Assembly (NCBI GenBank): GCA_938037005.1
Contig: CALHVR010000030.1
Coordinates: 1 to 38,999 of the forward strand
Source: an uncultured Leptotrichiaceae bacterium
Lineage (GTDB): Bacteria > Fusobacteriota > Fusobacteriia > Fusobacteriales > Leptotrichiaceae
Length of the DNA stretch: 38,999 nt
Reading direction: 5' to 3'
Position numbers and translations under genes: made by a program. Below, piece after piece: positions 1-6,862 of the stretch (positions are counted from its first letter, which is position 1; each line of letters starts with the position of its first letter). The notes under the pieces were generated by a model. The model did no database searches and was not told the DNA's origin. It saw only the letters and a list, made by a program, of their open reading frames with translations.

Positions 1-1
1 A

Positions 2-838
2 ACAACAATTTTTGAATATTTGGCTATCGCGTTTGGGACATTTTTGGTGGCATTTGCACTACAATTTTTCTTTTTCCCAAACAAAATAGCAAGTGGTGGA
101 GTGACAGGGTTAGCATTAATTATAAGTAGCATGTTTAATATTTCGAGCAGTCTAATTGTAACTATTGCGAATGTTATATTATTTTTAATAGCTTTCGTAT
201 TAATAAGTGGAGAATTTGGAACAAAAAGTATTTATGCTGCGGGACTTTTATCAGTATTTTTAGCGATTTTAGAAAGTTTTTTTGGAAATGTAGTTATTAC
301 AAATGATTTAGTTTTAGCGACAGTAATAGGAAGTTTTTTGTTATCTGGTGGAACGACAATAATATTTTTATATGAAGCATCAACAGGTGGAACGACAATA
401 GTTGGGAAAATATTGAGTAAATATTTTCATATAAGTATAGGGATGAGTTTATTTATAGCGGACGCAGTTGTAGCTGTATTATCTATATTTGCATTTAATA
501 TAGACTTGGCACTTTATGGATTAATTACAGTATTTTTAACAGGATATTTAGTAGATGTGTTTATTGGTGGATTTATTTCATATAAACAAGTTATGATAGT
601 AACTAATCAAAAAGAAAAGGTGTTAAATTATATTTTAAAAGTATCAGATAGAGGGTGTACTATTTTAGAAGGTACAGGGGGATATTCTAAAGAGAGAAAA
701 GATATTTTGATGACAGTTTTAACAAAATCACAATTTGTGACATTAAGAAAATTTTTGAAAGAAGAAGATGCGACAGCTTTTGTAACAGTAACTGATGTAA
801 AAAAAGTATTTGGAGAAGGATTTGAGCAGTTGCATTAG
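2..838 (+). CDS. YitT family integral membrane protein (5' end cut by window edge)
   Basis: The frame is open to the left window edge, so the start is missing. The TTG at 20 reads as an internal leucine, and probably only about ten residues are lost compared with the usual 280-290. The visible 278 residues hold about five or six hydrophobic segments in the first 190, with glycine-rich turns (IASGGVTGLAL, STGGTTIVGKIL) typical of the YitT/DUF161 family. A soluble C-terminal domain of DUF2179 type follows (TILEGTGGYS, then ILMTVLTKSQ). The family sits in the cytoplasmic membrane; its transported substrate is unknown, so no function is assigned. No clear terminator follows, and the next transcription unit starts about 60 bases downstream. 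Confidence 0.85.
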   Translation, partial: TTIFEYLAIAFGTFLVAFALQFFFFPNKIASGGVTGLALIISSMFNISSSLIVTIANVILFLIAFVLISGEFGTKSIYAAGLLSVFLAILESFFGNVVITNDLVLATVIGSFLLSGGTTIIFLYEASTGGTTIVGKILSKYFHISIGMSLFIADAVVAVLSIFAFNIDLALYGLITVFLTGYLVDVFIGGFISYKQVMIVTNQKEKVLNYILKVSDRGCTILEGTGGYSKERKDILMTVLTKSQFVTLRKFLKEEDATAFVTVTDVKKVFGEGFEQLH

Positions 839-900
839 TAATTAAAAAAAAGAAATTTTGAATAATTTTAAAAATTATAATAAAATCAAAATAATTTTGC

Positions 901-928
901 TTGACAAAATAAAAAAAAGAGTTACAAT
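901..928 (+). promoter_or_regulatory. Promoter of the cobalamin riboswitch/cbiK unit
   Basis: TTGACA at 901-906 and TACAAT at 923-928 with a 16-base spacer. The -10 is preceded by AGAGT, the same context as the aquaporin promoter at 2078-2105. Transcription would start about 935, upstream of the riboswitch. Confidence 0.7.
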
Positions 929-961
929 AGTAATGTGAAAATAAAATAAGAAAACTAATTA

Positions 962-1106
962 TGACCAGCTCAATTCCCAAGGGCTAAAAGGTAGGAAAGT
1001 AAGTGCGAATCTTACACTGTCTCGCAACTGTAATGAAGTAAAATTCTAAGTCAGATGGCTACCCATAGTTAAATAATATTTATATTGACTACGATGAATG
1101 GTTGAG
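962..1106 (+). promoter_or_regulatory. Cobalamin (B12) riboswitch aptamer
   Basis: The conserved B12-box architecture is visible: GGTAGGAAAGTAAGTG at 990-1005, GCGAATCTTACACTGT at 1005-1020, TCGCAACTGTAA at 1022-1033, and AAGTCAGATGGCTACC at 1048-1063. A candidate P1 pairs CTCAATTC (969-976) with the bulged strand GAATGGTTGAG (1096-1106). The element lies between a strong promoter and cbiK, a corrin-ring biosynthesis gene, which is the classic context. With the terminator at 1121-1152 it should reduce cbiK expression when adenosylcobalamin or a related corrinoid is bound. It accounts for most of the 382-base gene-free stretch between yitT and cbiK. Confidence 0.92.
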
Positions 1107-1120
1107 TAAATTTTTTTGCG

Positions 1121-1152
1121 ACCATTTGAATTATAGTCAAATGGTTTTTTTG
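1121..1152 (+). terminator. Riboswitch expression platform: intrinsic terminator
   Basis: A perfect 9-bp stem, ACCATTTGA (1121-1129) with TCAAATGGT (1137-1145), has a 7-base loop and runs into seven T residues. A competing hairpin pairs AATGGTTG (1097-1104) with CGACCATT (1119-1126). It uses the 3' strand of the candidate P1, so P1 formation on ligand binding would free the terminator. Confidence 0.85.
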
Positions 1153-1220
1153 ATTTTATTTTTAATATCATTTGTGTTTACCAAAAAGAGGGGGTTAAAA
1201 TAAAAATTGAAAGGGAAAAT

Positions 1221-1964
1221 ATGTCAAAAGGGATATTAGTAACAAGTTTTGGAACGACTTATTTAGATACTAGAAAAAAAGCAATAGAAGTTATAGAAAA
1301 TTTAGTTAAAGAAAAATATGGAGAAGATAAAGTTGAAAGAGCATTTACTTCAAATATTGTTAGAAAAGTAATCTTAAAGAAAGAAAATTTAAAAATAAAT
1401 GATCATGCAGAAGGAATTAAGGCACTAAAAAATAAAGGATATAATGAAATAGTTACAATGTCGTTGCATATTATTCCGGGAAGTGAATATAAAACAAAAA
1501 TAAATCATGAAGTGAGTGAAGTTACAGAGCCTTTACTTAAAAATGATGAAGATTTTGTGAGAGTTGTAAATGATGAAGAAATAAATGATACATTAGGGAA
1601 TGATGTTTTAATATTTATGGGACATGGTTCTGAAGATATAGCAGATGAAACTTATAATAAATTACAAAAAGTTTATGAAGAACAAGGAAAGAATAATATT
1701 TTTATAGGAACAGTTGAAGGGGCTATAAGATTAGAAGATGTATTGGAAAAGCTAAAAGGGGAAAATTTCAAAAAAATCCTTTTAAAACCATATATGATAG
1801 TTGCAGGAGATCATGCAAGAAATGATATGGCTTCAGATGAAGAAGATTCTTGGAAGACTGTATTGGAAAATAAAGGATACGAAGTAGAAGTTCAGTTAAA
1901 AGGATTAGGCGAACATAAAATTGTACAAGAAATGTTTATGAAAAAATTAGGTAAAATTTATTAA
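1221..1964 (+). CDS. cbiK: Sirohydrochlorin cobaltochelatase CbiK
   Basis: Inserts Co2+ into sirohydrochlorin (precorrin-2 stage) in the anaerobic, early-cobalt route to B12. The 247 residues are close to the family length (about 260). Diagnostic stretches are visible: LVTSFGTT near the start, MSLHIIPGSEYK in the middle, the MGHGSED motif with its catalytic histidine, and KPYMIVAGDHARNDM with the second metal-binding histidine. There is no signal peptide, so it is the cytoplasmic form. The ATG is preceded by GAAAGGG with good spacing. It is monocistronic behind a B12 riboswitch, so expression should fall when B12 is plentiful. It sits just upstream of a B12-dependent dehydratase operon, which explains the need for cobalt chelation. 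No other cob/cbi gene is in the window. Confidence 0.93.
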   Translation: MSKGILVTSFGTTYLDTRKKAIEVIENLVKEKYGEDKVERAFTSNIVRKVILKKENLKINDHAEGIKALKNKGYNEIVTMSLHIIPGSEYKTKINHEVSEVTEPLLKNDEDFVRVVNDEEINDTLGNDVLIFMGHGSEDIADETYNKLQKVYEEQGKNNIFIGTVEGAIRLEDVLEKLKGENFKKILLKPYMIVAGDHARNDMASDEEDSWKTVLENKGYEVEVQLKGLGEHKIVQEMFMKKLGKIY

Positions 1965-2019
1965 TTGCTATCCAAAAAGTGTTTTTAAAAAATAATTAAT
2001 ACAATTGAAAAGCTGGTAA

Positions 2020-2056
2020 AATCAATATAAAAAAAGATTGATTAGTTTTTTGATTG
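2020..2056 (+). terminator. Weak candidate terminator after cbiK
   Basis: AATCAAT (2020-2026) can pair with ATTGATT (2037-2043), followed by AG and a T run. The stem is all weak pairs bar one G-C, so this is tentative; a second long T-rich run lies at 2059-2074. Confidence 0.3.
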
Positions 2057-2077
2057 TATTTTTTTTGTTTTTTTATA

Positions 2078-2105
2078 TTGACTTTTTAAAAAATAGAGTT
2101 ACAAT
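2078..2105 (+). promoter_or_regulatory. Promoter of the aquaporin/pdu unit
   Basis: TTGACT at 2078-2083 and TACAAT at 2100-2105 with a 16-base spacer. The AGAGTTACAAT block is identical to that of the riboswitch promoter at 901-928. It gives a leader of about 40 bases before the aquaporin ATG. Confidence 0.65.
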
Positions 2106-2118
2106 TATAATAATCTAA

Positions 2119-2129
2119 AGCATCTTACT
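2119..2129 (+). repeat. Left copy of an 11-base inverted repeat flanking the aquaporin gene
   Basis: AGCATCTTACT lies just downstream of the promoter. Its exact reverse complement is at 2977-2987, in the leader of pduB. It may be an operator for the pdu regulator or chance; no regulator gene is in view. Confidence 0.4.
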
Positions 2130-2151
2130 CTTAAAATAAGGAGTGATGTAT

Positions 2152-2874
2152 ATGTTTTCATTGTTTCTAGCAGAATTTTTAGGAACATTAATATTAATTT
2201 TTTTAGGAAATGCAGTAGTAGCAAATGTGTTATTGAAAGATTCTAAAGGAAATGGAAGCGGTTGGATTGTAATTACAGCAGGTTGGGCGTTTGCAATAGC
2301 AATAGCTTGTTATGTGGCAGGTGGTGTAAGTGGAGCACATATGAATCCAGCATTTTCTATAGCATTAGCAGTTGCAGGGATGTTGCCGTTTGATAAATTG
2401 CCTGTATATATAGCAGGACAATTTTTAGGAGCAGCATGTGGTTCGTTATTAGTTTATTTATCATATAAACAACATTATGATAAAACAGAAGATCCTGGTT
2501 TAATATTAGCAACTTTTTGTACAGGACCAGCAATTAGAAACAAATTTTGGAATATGGTTACAGAAATAATAGCAACAGCAACAATAGTTTTTGTTATATT
2601 AGCAGTAACTGTGTTTAATAAATTTGCAGATGGATTTGCGTATTATACAGTTGGAATTATAGTATGGTCTATAGGGTTAAGCTTAGGTGGACCTACAGGA
2701 TATGCCATAAATCCAGCAAGAGATTTAGCACCAAGATTTATACATGGTTTATTACCAATACCTAACAAAGGAACAAGTGATTGGGATTATGCTATTGTAC
2801 CGTTAGTAGGACCGATTGTAGGAGCAATTATTGGAGCATTATTATTTTTAGTTTGTAAGGGAATTTTTATGTAA
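2152..2874 (+). CDS. Aquaglyceroporin (GlpF/PduF-type facilitator)
   Basis: A membrane channel for facilitated diffusion of glycerol or 1,2-propanediol. It is 240 residues from the ATG at 2152, which has AAGGAG eight bases upstream; the in-frame GTG at 2143 and ATG at 2146 sit on or too near that site. Both NPA boxes are visible: GAHMNPAFS in the first half and AINPARDLAPR in the second. The aspartate after the second box (NPARD) is the mark of glycerol-conducting members rather than strict water channels. Six hydrophobic segments plus two half-helices fit the fold. It precedes the shell protein and dehydratase, as PduF accompanies pdu genes and GlpF accompanies glycerol operons, so it most likely supplies the dehydratase substrate. 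Which substrate cannot be settled from sequence. Confidence 0.92.
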   Translation: MFSLFLAEFLGTLILIFLGNAVVANVLLKDSKGNGSGWIVITAGWAFAIAIACYVAGGVSGAHMNPAFSIALAVAGMLPFDKLPVYIAGQFLGAACGSLLVYLSYKQHYDKTEDPGLILATFCTGPAIRNKFWNMVTEIIATATIVFVILAVTVFNKFADGFAYYTVGIIVWSIGLSLGGPTGYAINPARDLAPRFIHGLLPIPNKGTSDWDYAIVPLVGPIVGAIIGALLFLVCKGIFM

Positions 2875-2877
2875 TTA

Positions 2878-2908
2878 AAAGCTAGAAAACTGGGAATTTT
2901 TTAGCTTT
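2878..2908 (+). other. Stem-loop between aquaporin and pduB
   Basis: AAAGCTA (2878-2884) pairs with TAGCTTT (2902-2908) right after the aquaporin stop codon. No T run follows, so it may be a processing or 3'-end-stabilising hairpin rather than a terminator. Confidence 0.35.
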
Positions 2909-2976
2909 CAAAACCAAAACACTATAATTATAAAAAATATTGGGAATACAAATGAGAAAAAAATAAAATTGAAAAA

Positions 2977-2987
2977 AGTAAGATGCT
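2977..2987 (+). repeat. Right copy of the 11-base inverted repeat, in the pduB leader
   Basis: AGTAAGATGCT is the exact reverse complement of 2119-2129. It lies in a 199-base intergenic stretch upstream of pduB in which I could not identify a convincing promoter. Confidence 0.4.
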
Positions 2988-3073
2988 AAATATTAAGATA
3001 GCTATGTTGTGCGGAATTTAAGTAAGGAACATTTAATTAGTTTAAAATTAAAAAATTTTAAGAGGTGAAGATT

Positions 3074-3760
3074 ATGGTAACTGAATTTGTTGGAACAGCG
3101 ATAGGAGATACAATAGGATTAGTAATAGCAAATGTAGATGAACAAATAAAAAAATCAATGAGCGTTGAAACAAAATATAGATCAATAGGAATAGTTGGAG
3201 CTAGAACAGGAGCAGGGCCACAAATATTTGCGGCAGACGAAGCGGTTAAAGCTACAAATGCAGAAATAGTTTCAGTAGAATTACCAAGAGATACAAAAGG
3301 TGGAGGTGGACATGGTTCATTAATTATATTTGGAGCAGATGATGTTTCTGATGTAAGAAGAGCAGTTGAAACATGTTTAGAAGTACTTCCTAAATATTTT
3401 GGAGATGTTTATGCAAATGAAGCAGGACATTTAGAATTCCAATACTCAGCAAGAGCAAGTCAAGCATTAATTACAGCTTTAGGAGCAAAACCAGGAGCTG
3501 CATTTGGAATAACTGTAGCGAGTCCAGCAGCTATAGGTGTAGTATTAGCAGATACAGCAGTTAAAGCTGCATCAGTAGAAGTTATGGGATATTCTTCTCC
3601 TTCAAAAGGAACTGCATATAGTAATGAAGTAATTTTATGTGTAAGTGGAGATTCAGGAGCAGTAAAACAAGCAATTATTGCAGCTAGAGAAGTTGGAATA
3701 GAGTTACTTGGAGCTTTAGGAGATAAACCTACAAGTGCAGGAGAACCATATATTTTATAA
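3074..3760 (+). CDS. pduB: Microcompartment shell protein PduB-type (tandem BMC domain trimer)
   Basis: A structural shell protein of a bacterial microcompartment. Two BMC domains occupy roughly residues 14-115 and 125-220; such proteins form pseudohexameric trimers with a substrate pore. The protein matches Salmonella PduB closely by recall: TEFVGTAIGDT at the start, RSIGIVGARTGAGP, VELPRDTKGGGGHGS, FGDVYANEAGH and VSGDSGAVKQA. The ATG at 3074 has AGAGGTG six bases upstream; the GTG at 3065 lies inside that site. The protein (228 residues) starts directly at the BMC fold and lacks the roughly 37-residue N-terminal extension of full PduB, so it corresponds to the short form PduB'. It is the only shell gene in the window. 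Its place just before pduCDE fits the usual pduB-pduC order. Confidence 0.93.
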   Translation: MVTEFVGTAIGDTIGLVIANVDEQIKKSMSVETKYRSIGIVGARTGAGPQIFAADEAVKATNAEIVSVELPRDTKGGGGHGSLIIFGADDVSDVRRAVETCLEVLPKYFGDVYANEAGHLEFQYSARASQALITALGAKPGAAFGITVASPAAIGVVLADTAVKAASVEVMGYSSPSKGTAYSNEVILCVSGDSGAVKQAIIAAREVGIELLGALGDKPTSAGEPYIL

Positions 3761-3839
3761 TGGGATAAAAAATAACGAAATAAAAAAGTTATAAAAACTA
3801 ATTTTTAGTAAAGAACATCCATGTTGAGGAGGAAGTTAA

Positions 3840-5501
3840 ATGAAATCTAAAAGGTTTGAAGCATTAAGAAATAGACCGATAAATAAAGATGGTTTTGTAT
3901 TAGAATGGGAAGAAGTTGGATTTATTGCCATGAACAGTTCTAAAGATCCGAAACCAAGTGTAAAAATAGAAAATGGTCAAATAGTAGAATTAGATGGGAA
4001 AAAAAGAGAAGAATTTGATTCGATAGATACTTTTATTGCTAATTATGCAATTAATATAGAAAAAGCTAATGAAGTAATGGCAATGGATTCACAAAAAATA
4101 GCAAATATGTTATGTGACCCAAATGTATCAAGAAAAGAGTTAGTAAAATTAACTACAGCTATGACGCCTGCAAAAGCAGTAGAAGTATTAGGATATATGA
4201 ACGTAGTAGAAATGATGATGGCAATGCAAAAAATGAGAGCTAGAAGAACTCCAATGAACCAATGCCACGTTACAAATATTAAAGATAATCCAGCTCAAAT
4301 TGCAGCAGATGGAGCAGAAGCAGCGCTAAGAGGATTCCCTGAACAAGAAACAACAGTAGGGATTGCGAGATATGCACCATTCAATGCTTTAAGCTTGTTA
4401 ATCGGATCACAAGTTGGAAGAGGTGGAGTATTAACTCAATGTTCATTAGAAGAAGCAACAGAATTAGCTTTAGGAATGAGAGGGTTAACTTGTTACGCTG
4501 AAACAATTTCTGTATACGGAACTGAAAACGTATTTACAGACGGAGATGATACACCTTGGTCTAAAGGATTCTTAGCTTCAGCTTATGCGTCAAGAGGACT
4601 AAAAATGAGATTTACTTCAGGAACTGGATCAGAAGTTCAAATGGGATACGCTGAAGGTAAATCAATGTTGTATTTAGAAGCTAGATGTTTATATATAACA
4701 AAAGGTGCAGGAGTACAAGGAATTCAAAATGGATCAGTAAGTTGTATAGGAGTTCCATCAGCAGTACCTGGAGGAATTAGAGCCGTATTAGGAGAAAACT
4801 TACTTGCGGCAATGTTAGACTTAGAATGTGCGTCAAGTAATGACCAAACATTTACACACTCTGACTTAAGAAGATCTGTAAGATCATTAATGCAGATGGC
4901 ACCAGGAACAGACTTTATCTGTTCAGGATATAGTGCAACTCCAAACTATGATAATGTATTTGCTGGATCAAACTGGGATGCTGAAGACTTTGATGACTGG
5001 AACGTAATTCAAAGAGACTTAAAAATTGATGCAGGATTAAAACCAGTAATTGAAGAAAACGTAGTAGCTGCAAGAAATAAAGCAGCAAGAGTATTACAAG
5101 CTGTATTTAGAGAATTAGGATTACCAGAAATAACTGATGAAGAAGTAGAAGCTGCAACTTATGCAAACGGAAGTAATGACATGCCTCCAAGAAATGTTGT
5201 AGAAGACTTAAAAGCAGCAGAAGATATGATGAAGAGAGGAATTACAGGAATTGATGTAGTTAAAGCTCTTTATAGATCAGATTATAAAGAAGAAGCACAA
5301 AAAATATTGAATATGTTGAAACAAAGGGTAGCAGGAGATTATTTACATACATCAGCTGTATTAGATGAAAACTTCAATGTAATAAGTGCTGTAAACGATG
5401 TTAATGATTATGCTGGGCCAGGAACAGGATACCAAATGAGTGAAGAAAGATGGGAAGAAATTAAGAGAATACCAGCAGCAGTAGATCCAAGTAAATTATA
5501 A
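3840..5501 (+). CDS. pduC: Cobalamin-dependent diol/glycerol dehydratase, large subunit
   Basis: The catalytic alpha subunit. It converts 1,2-propanediol to propionaldehyde, or glycerol to 3-hydroxypropionaldehyde, by adenosylcobalamin radical chemistry. Length is 553 residues against 554 for the Klebsiella and Salmonella enzymes, and numbering coincides. The substrate and metal residues known from the Klebsiella oxytoca structure are all present: Gln141, His143, Glu170, Glu221, Gln296, Asp335 and Ser362. Ser301 and Gln336 are also as in the diol enzyme, which favours a diol-dehydratase type, though both classes accept both substrates. The ATG is preceded by GAGGAGG. Second shell-proximal gene of the operon, 79 bases after pduB; pduD follows 24 bases later. 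Confidence 0.96.
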   Translation: MKSKRFEALRNRPINKDGFVLEWEEVGFIAMNSSKDPKPSVKIENGQIVELDGKKREEFDSIDTFIANYAINIEKANEVMAMDSQKIANMLCDPNVSRKELVKLTTAMTPAKAVEVLGYMNVVEMMMAMQKMRARRTPMNQCHVTNIKDNPAQIAADGAEAALRGFPEQETTVGIARYAPFNALSLLIGSQVGRGGVLTQCSLEEATELALGMRGLTCYAETISVYGTENVFTDGDDTPWSKGFLASAYASRGLKMRFTSGTGSEVQMGYAEGKSMLYLEARCLYITKGAGVQGIQNGSVSCIGVPSAVPGGIRAVLGENLLAAMLDLECASSNDQTFTHSDLRRSVRSLMQMAPGTDFICSGYSATPNYDNVFAGSNWDAEDFDDWNVIQRDLKIDAGLKPVIEENVVAARNKAARVLQAVFRELGLPEITDEEVEAATYANGSNDMPPRNVVEDLKAAEDMMKRGITGIDVVKALYRSDYKEEAQKILNMLKQRVAGDYLHTSAVLDENFNVISAVNDVNDYAGPGTGYQMSEERWEEIKRIPAAVDPSKL

Positions 5502-5525
5502 TTAAAGTTAATACGGGAGGATGAC

Positions 5526-6215
5526 ATGAACATTAACGAAAAAGAACTAAAAGCTCTTATAGCTAAAGTTTTAGGTGAAGCTCAAAAAGAGTCAAGCTGT
5601 GGATGCACAGTATCAAATGAAAAAGAAAATAATGCAGTAGAAGATCCAGCTTTTCATGAAGCTGAATTAAATAGATTAGTAATGACAGATATAGGAGAAG
5701 CTAAAGTTGGAACAGCAGCAGATGAAGTAGTAATAGGATTTGCACCAGCTTTTGGAATATATCAAAAAGAATCAATAACAAAAGTTCCACACTATAAAAT
5801 AATAAGAGAAATGGTAGCAGGAATTGAAGAAGAAGGATTAAAAGCTAGATTTGTTAGAATTATTCGTACATCAGATGTATCAATTTTAGCAAATGATGCA
5901 GCAAAATTAAGTGGATCAAAAGTAGGAATAGGAATTCAATCTAAAGGGACAACAGTAATTCACCAAGCTGATTTACCACCTTTAAGTAACTTAGAATTAT
6001 TCCCACAATGTCCATTAATAGATCTTGAAACATATAGAGCGATAGGTAAAAATGCAGCGAAATATGCGAAAGGTGAGGTTCCAACTCCGGTACCTGTAAA
6101 AAATGATCAAATGGTAAGACCTAGATTCCAAGCGTTAGCAGCATTATTACATATAAAAGAAACAGAACATGTTGTATATCAAGGAAAACCTAGGGAATTA
6201 CAAATAAAATATTAG
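5526..6215 (+). CDS. pduD: Diol/glycerol dehydratase, medium subunit, with encapsulation-type N-terminus
   Basis: The beta subunit, which with PduC forms the cobalamin-binding interface. Length is 229 residues, typical of the PduD family (about 224). The core (VVIGFAPAFGIYQKE, then KGTTVIHQADLPPLSNLELF) is characteristic. Residues 4-19 form a predicted amphipathic helix (NEKELKALIAKVLGEA). This resembles the N-terminal 18 residues of Salmonella PduD that target the enzyme into the Pdu microcompartment. A linker follows with an unusual SSCGCTVS cluster at about residues 23-30. The ATG has GGGAGGA at good spacing, and pduE starts 20 bases after the stop. The tail is thus consistent with encapsulation even though only one shell gene is nearby. 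Confidence 0.95.
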   Translation: MNINEKELKALIAKVLGEAQKESSCGCTVSNEKENNAVEDPAFHEAELNRLVMTDIGEAKVGTAADEVVIGFAPAFGIYQKESITKVPHYKIIREMVAGIEEEGLKARFVRIIRTSDVSILANDAAKLSGSKVGIGIQSKGTTVIHQADLPPLSNLELFPQCPLIDLETYRAIGKNAAKYAKGEVPTPVPVKNDQMVRPRFQALAALLHIKETEHVVYQGKPRELQIKY

Positions 6216-6235
6216 GAATGTGAGGAGATAGAGTT

Positions 6236-6742
6236 ATGGATATGGATCAAGCAAAATTAGAGCAATTGGTTAGAGAAATATTGGGAAGTATGGGTAACAA
6301 TACATCATCTACTCCAAAAACGACTGGTGGAATAGATGCTTCACAATATCCTTTAGGAATAAAAAGAAAAGATCTAGTTAAAACTCCAACAAATAAAAGT
6401 TTAGATGATTTAACATTAGAAAGTGTTATGAATGGAAATACAACAATTGATGATGTTAAAATAACACCAGAAGTATTGGAATTACAAGCACAAGTAGCAG
6501 AGTCAGCAGGAAGACCGACTATTGCAAGAAACTTTAGAAGAGCTGGAGAATTAACAAGAATACCTGACGCAAGAATATTAGAAATTTATAATGCGTTAAG
6601 ACCATTCAGATCTACGAAAGCAGAATTATTAGAAATAGCTGATGAAATTGAAACTAAATATAATGCAAAAGTAAATGCAGCATTTATTAGAGAAGCAGCT
6701 GATGTATATGAAAAAAGAAGAAAATTAAGAGATTCTGAATAG
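6236..6742 (+). CDS. pduE: Diol/glycerol dehydratase, small subunit, with encapsulation-type N-terminus
   Basis: The gamma subunit of the dehydratase: 168 residues (family about 173). The N-terminal stretch AKLEQLVREILGSMG (about residues 6-20) is a second amphipathic helix of encapsulation type, followed by a low-complexity Asn/Ser/Thr linker. The family core follows: YPLGIKRKDLVKTPTNKSL, then QAQVAESAGRPTIARNFRRA and ILEIYNALRPFRS. The ATG at 6236 is preceded by GAGGAGATAG. It closes the catalytic trio. A large hairpin in the 120-base gap to pduG (6762-6825) may set a different expression level for the reactivase genes. Confidence 0.95.
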   Translation: MDMDQAKLEQLVREILGSMGNNTSSTPKTTGGIDASQYPLGIKRKDLVKTPTNKSLDDLTLESVMNGNTTIDDVKITPEVLELQAQVAESAGRPTIARNFRRAGELTRIPDARILEIYNALRPFRSTKAELLEIADEIETKYNAKVNAAFIREAADVYEKRRKLRDSE

Positions 6743-6761
6743 TTTATAAAGATTAGCTATA

Positions 6762-6825
6762 ATAAATATTTAATAGAGAAACCGACTAAATAGTAAAATA
6801 TAAGGTCGGTAGTTCTCATATTTAT
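6762..6825 (+). other. Long intra-operon stem-loop between pduE and pduG
   Basis: Three stacked stems: ATAAATAT (6762-6769) with ATATTTAT (6818-6825); GAGAA (6776-6780) with TTCTC (6813-6817); ACCGAC (6781-6786) with GTCGGT (6805-6810). That is 19 pairs, with a 6-base bulge on the left strand and a 2-base bulge on the right. No T run follows, so it is not a standard terminator; RNA processing or stabilisation of the upstream pduBCDE transcript is more likely. Confidence 0.6.
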
Positions 6826-6862
6826 AAGCTATAAGAATACTTGATTTTTAAGGAGATCAGTT

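Noticed and set aside
20..838. TTG at 20 as the real start of the YitT-family gene
   Set aside because: The frame is open upstream to the window edge, and the codon lies within the first conserved hydrophobic segment, so the gene is cut rather than starting here.
2875..3073. Second cobalamin or other riboswitch ahead of pduB
   Set aside because: None of the conserved B12-box elements are present; only a short stem-loop and the 11-base repeat were found.
3840..5501. Glycerol-specific DhaB rather than diol-dehydratase PduC
   Set aside because: Ser301, Gln336 and the flanking sequence follow the diol enzyme, and the shell gene and encapsulation tails point to Pdu; substrate preference still needs an assay.
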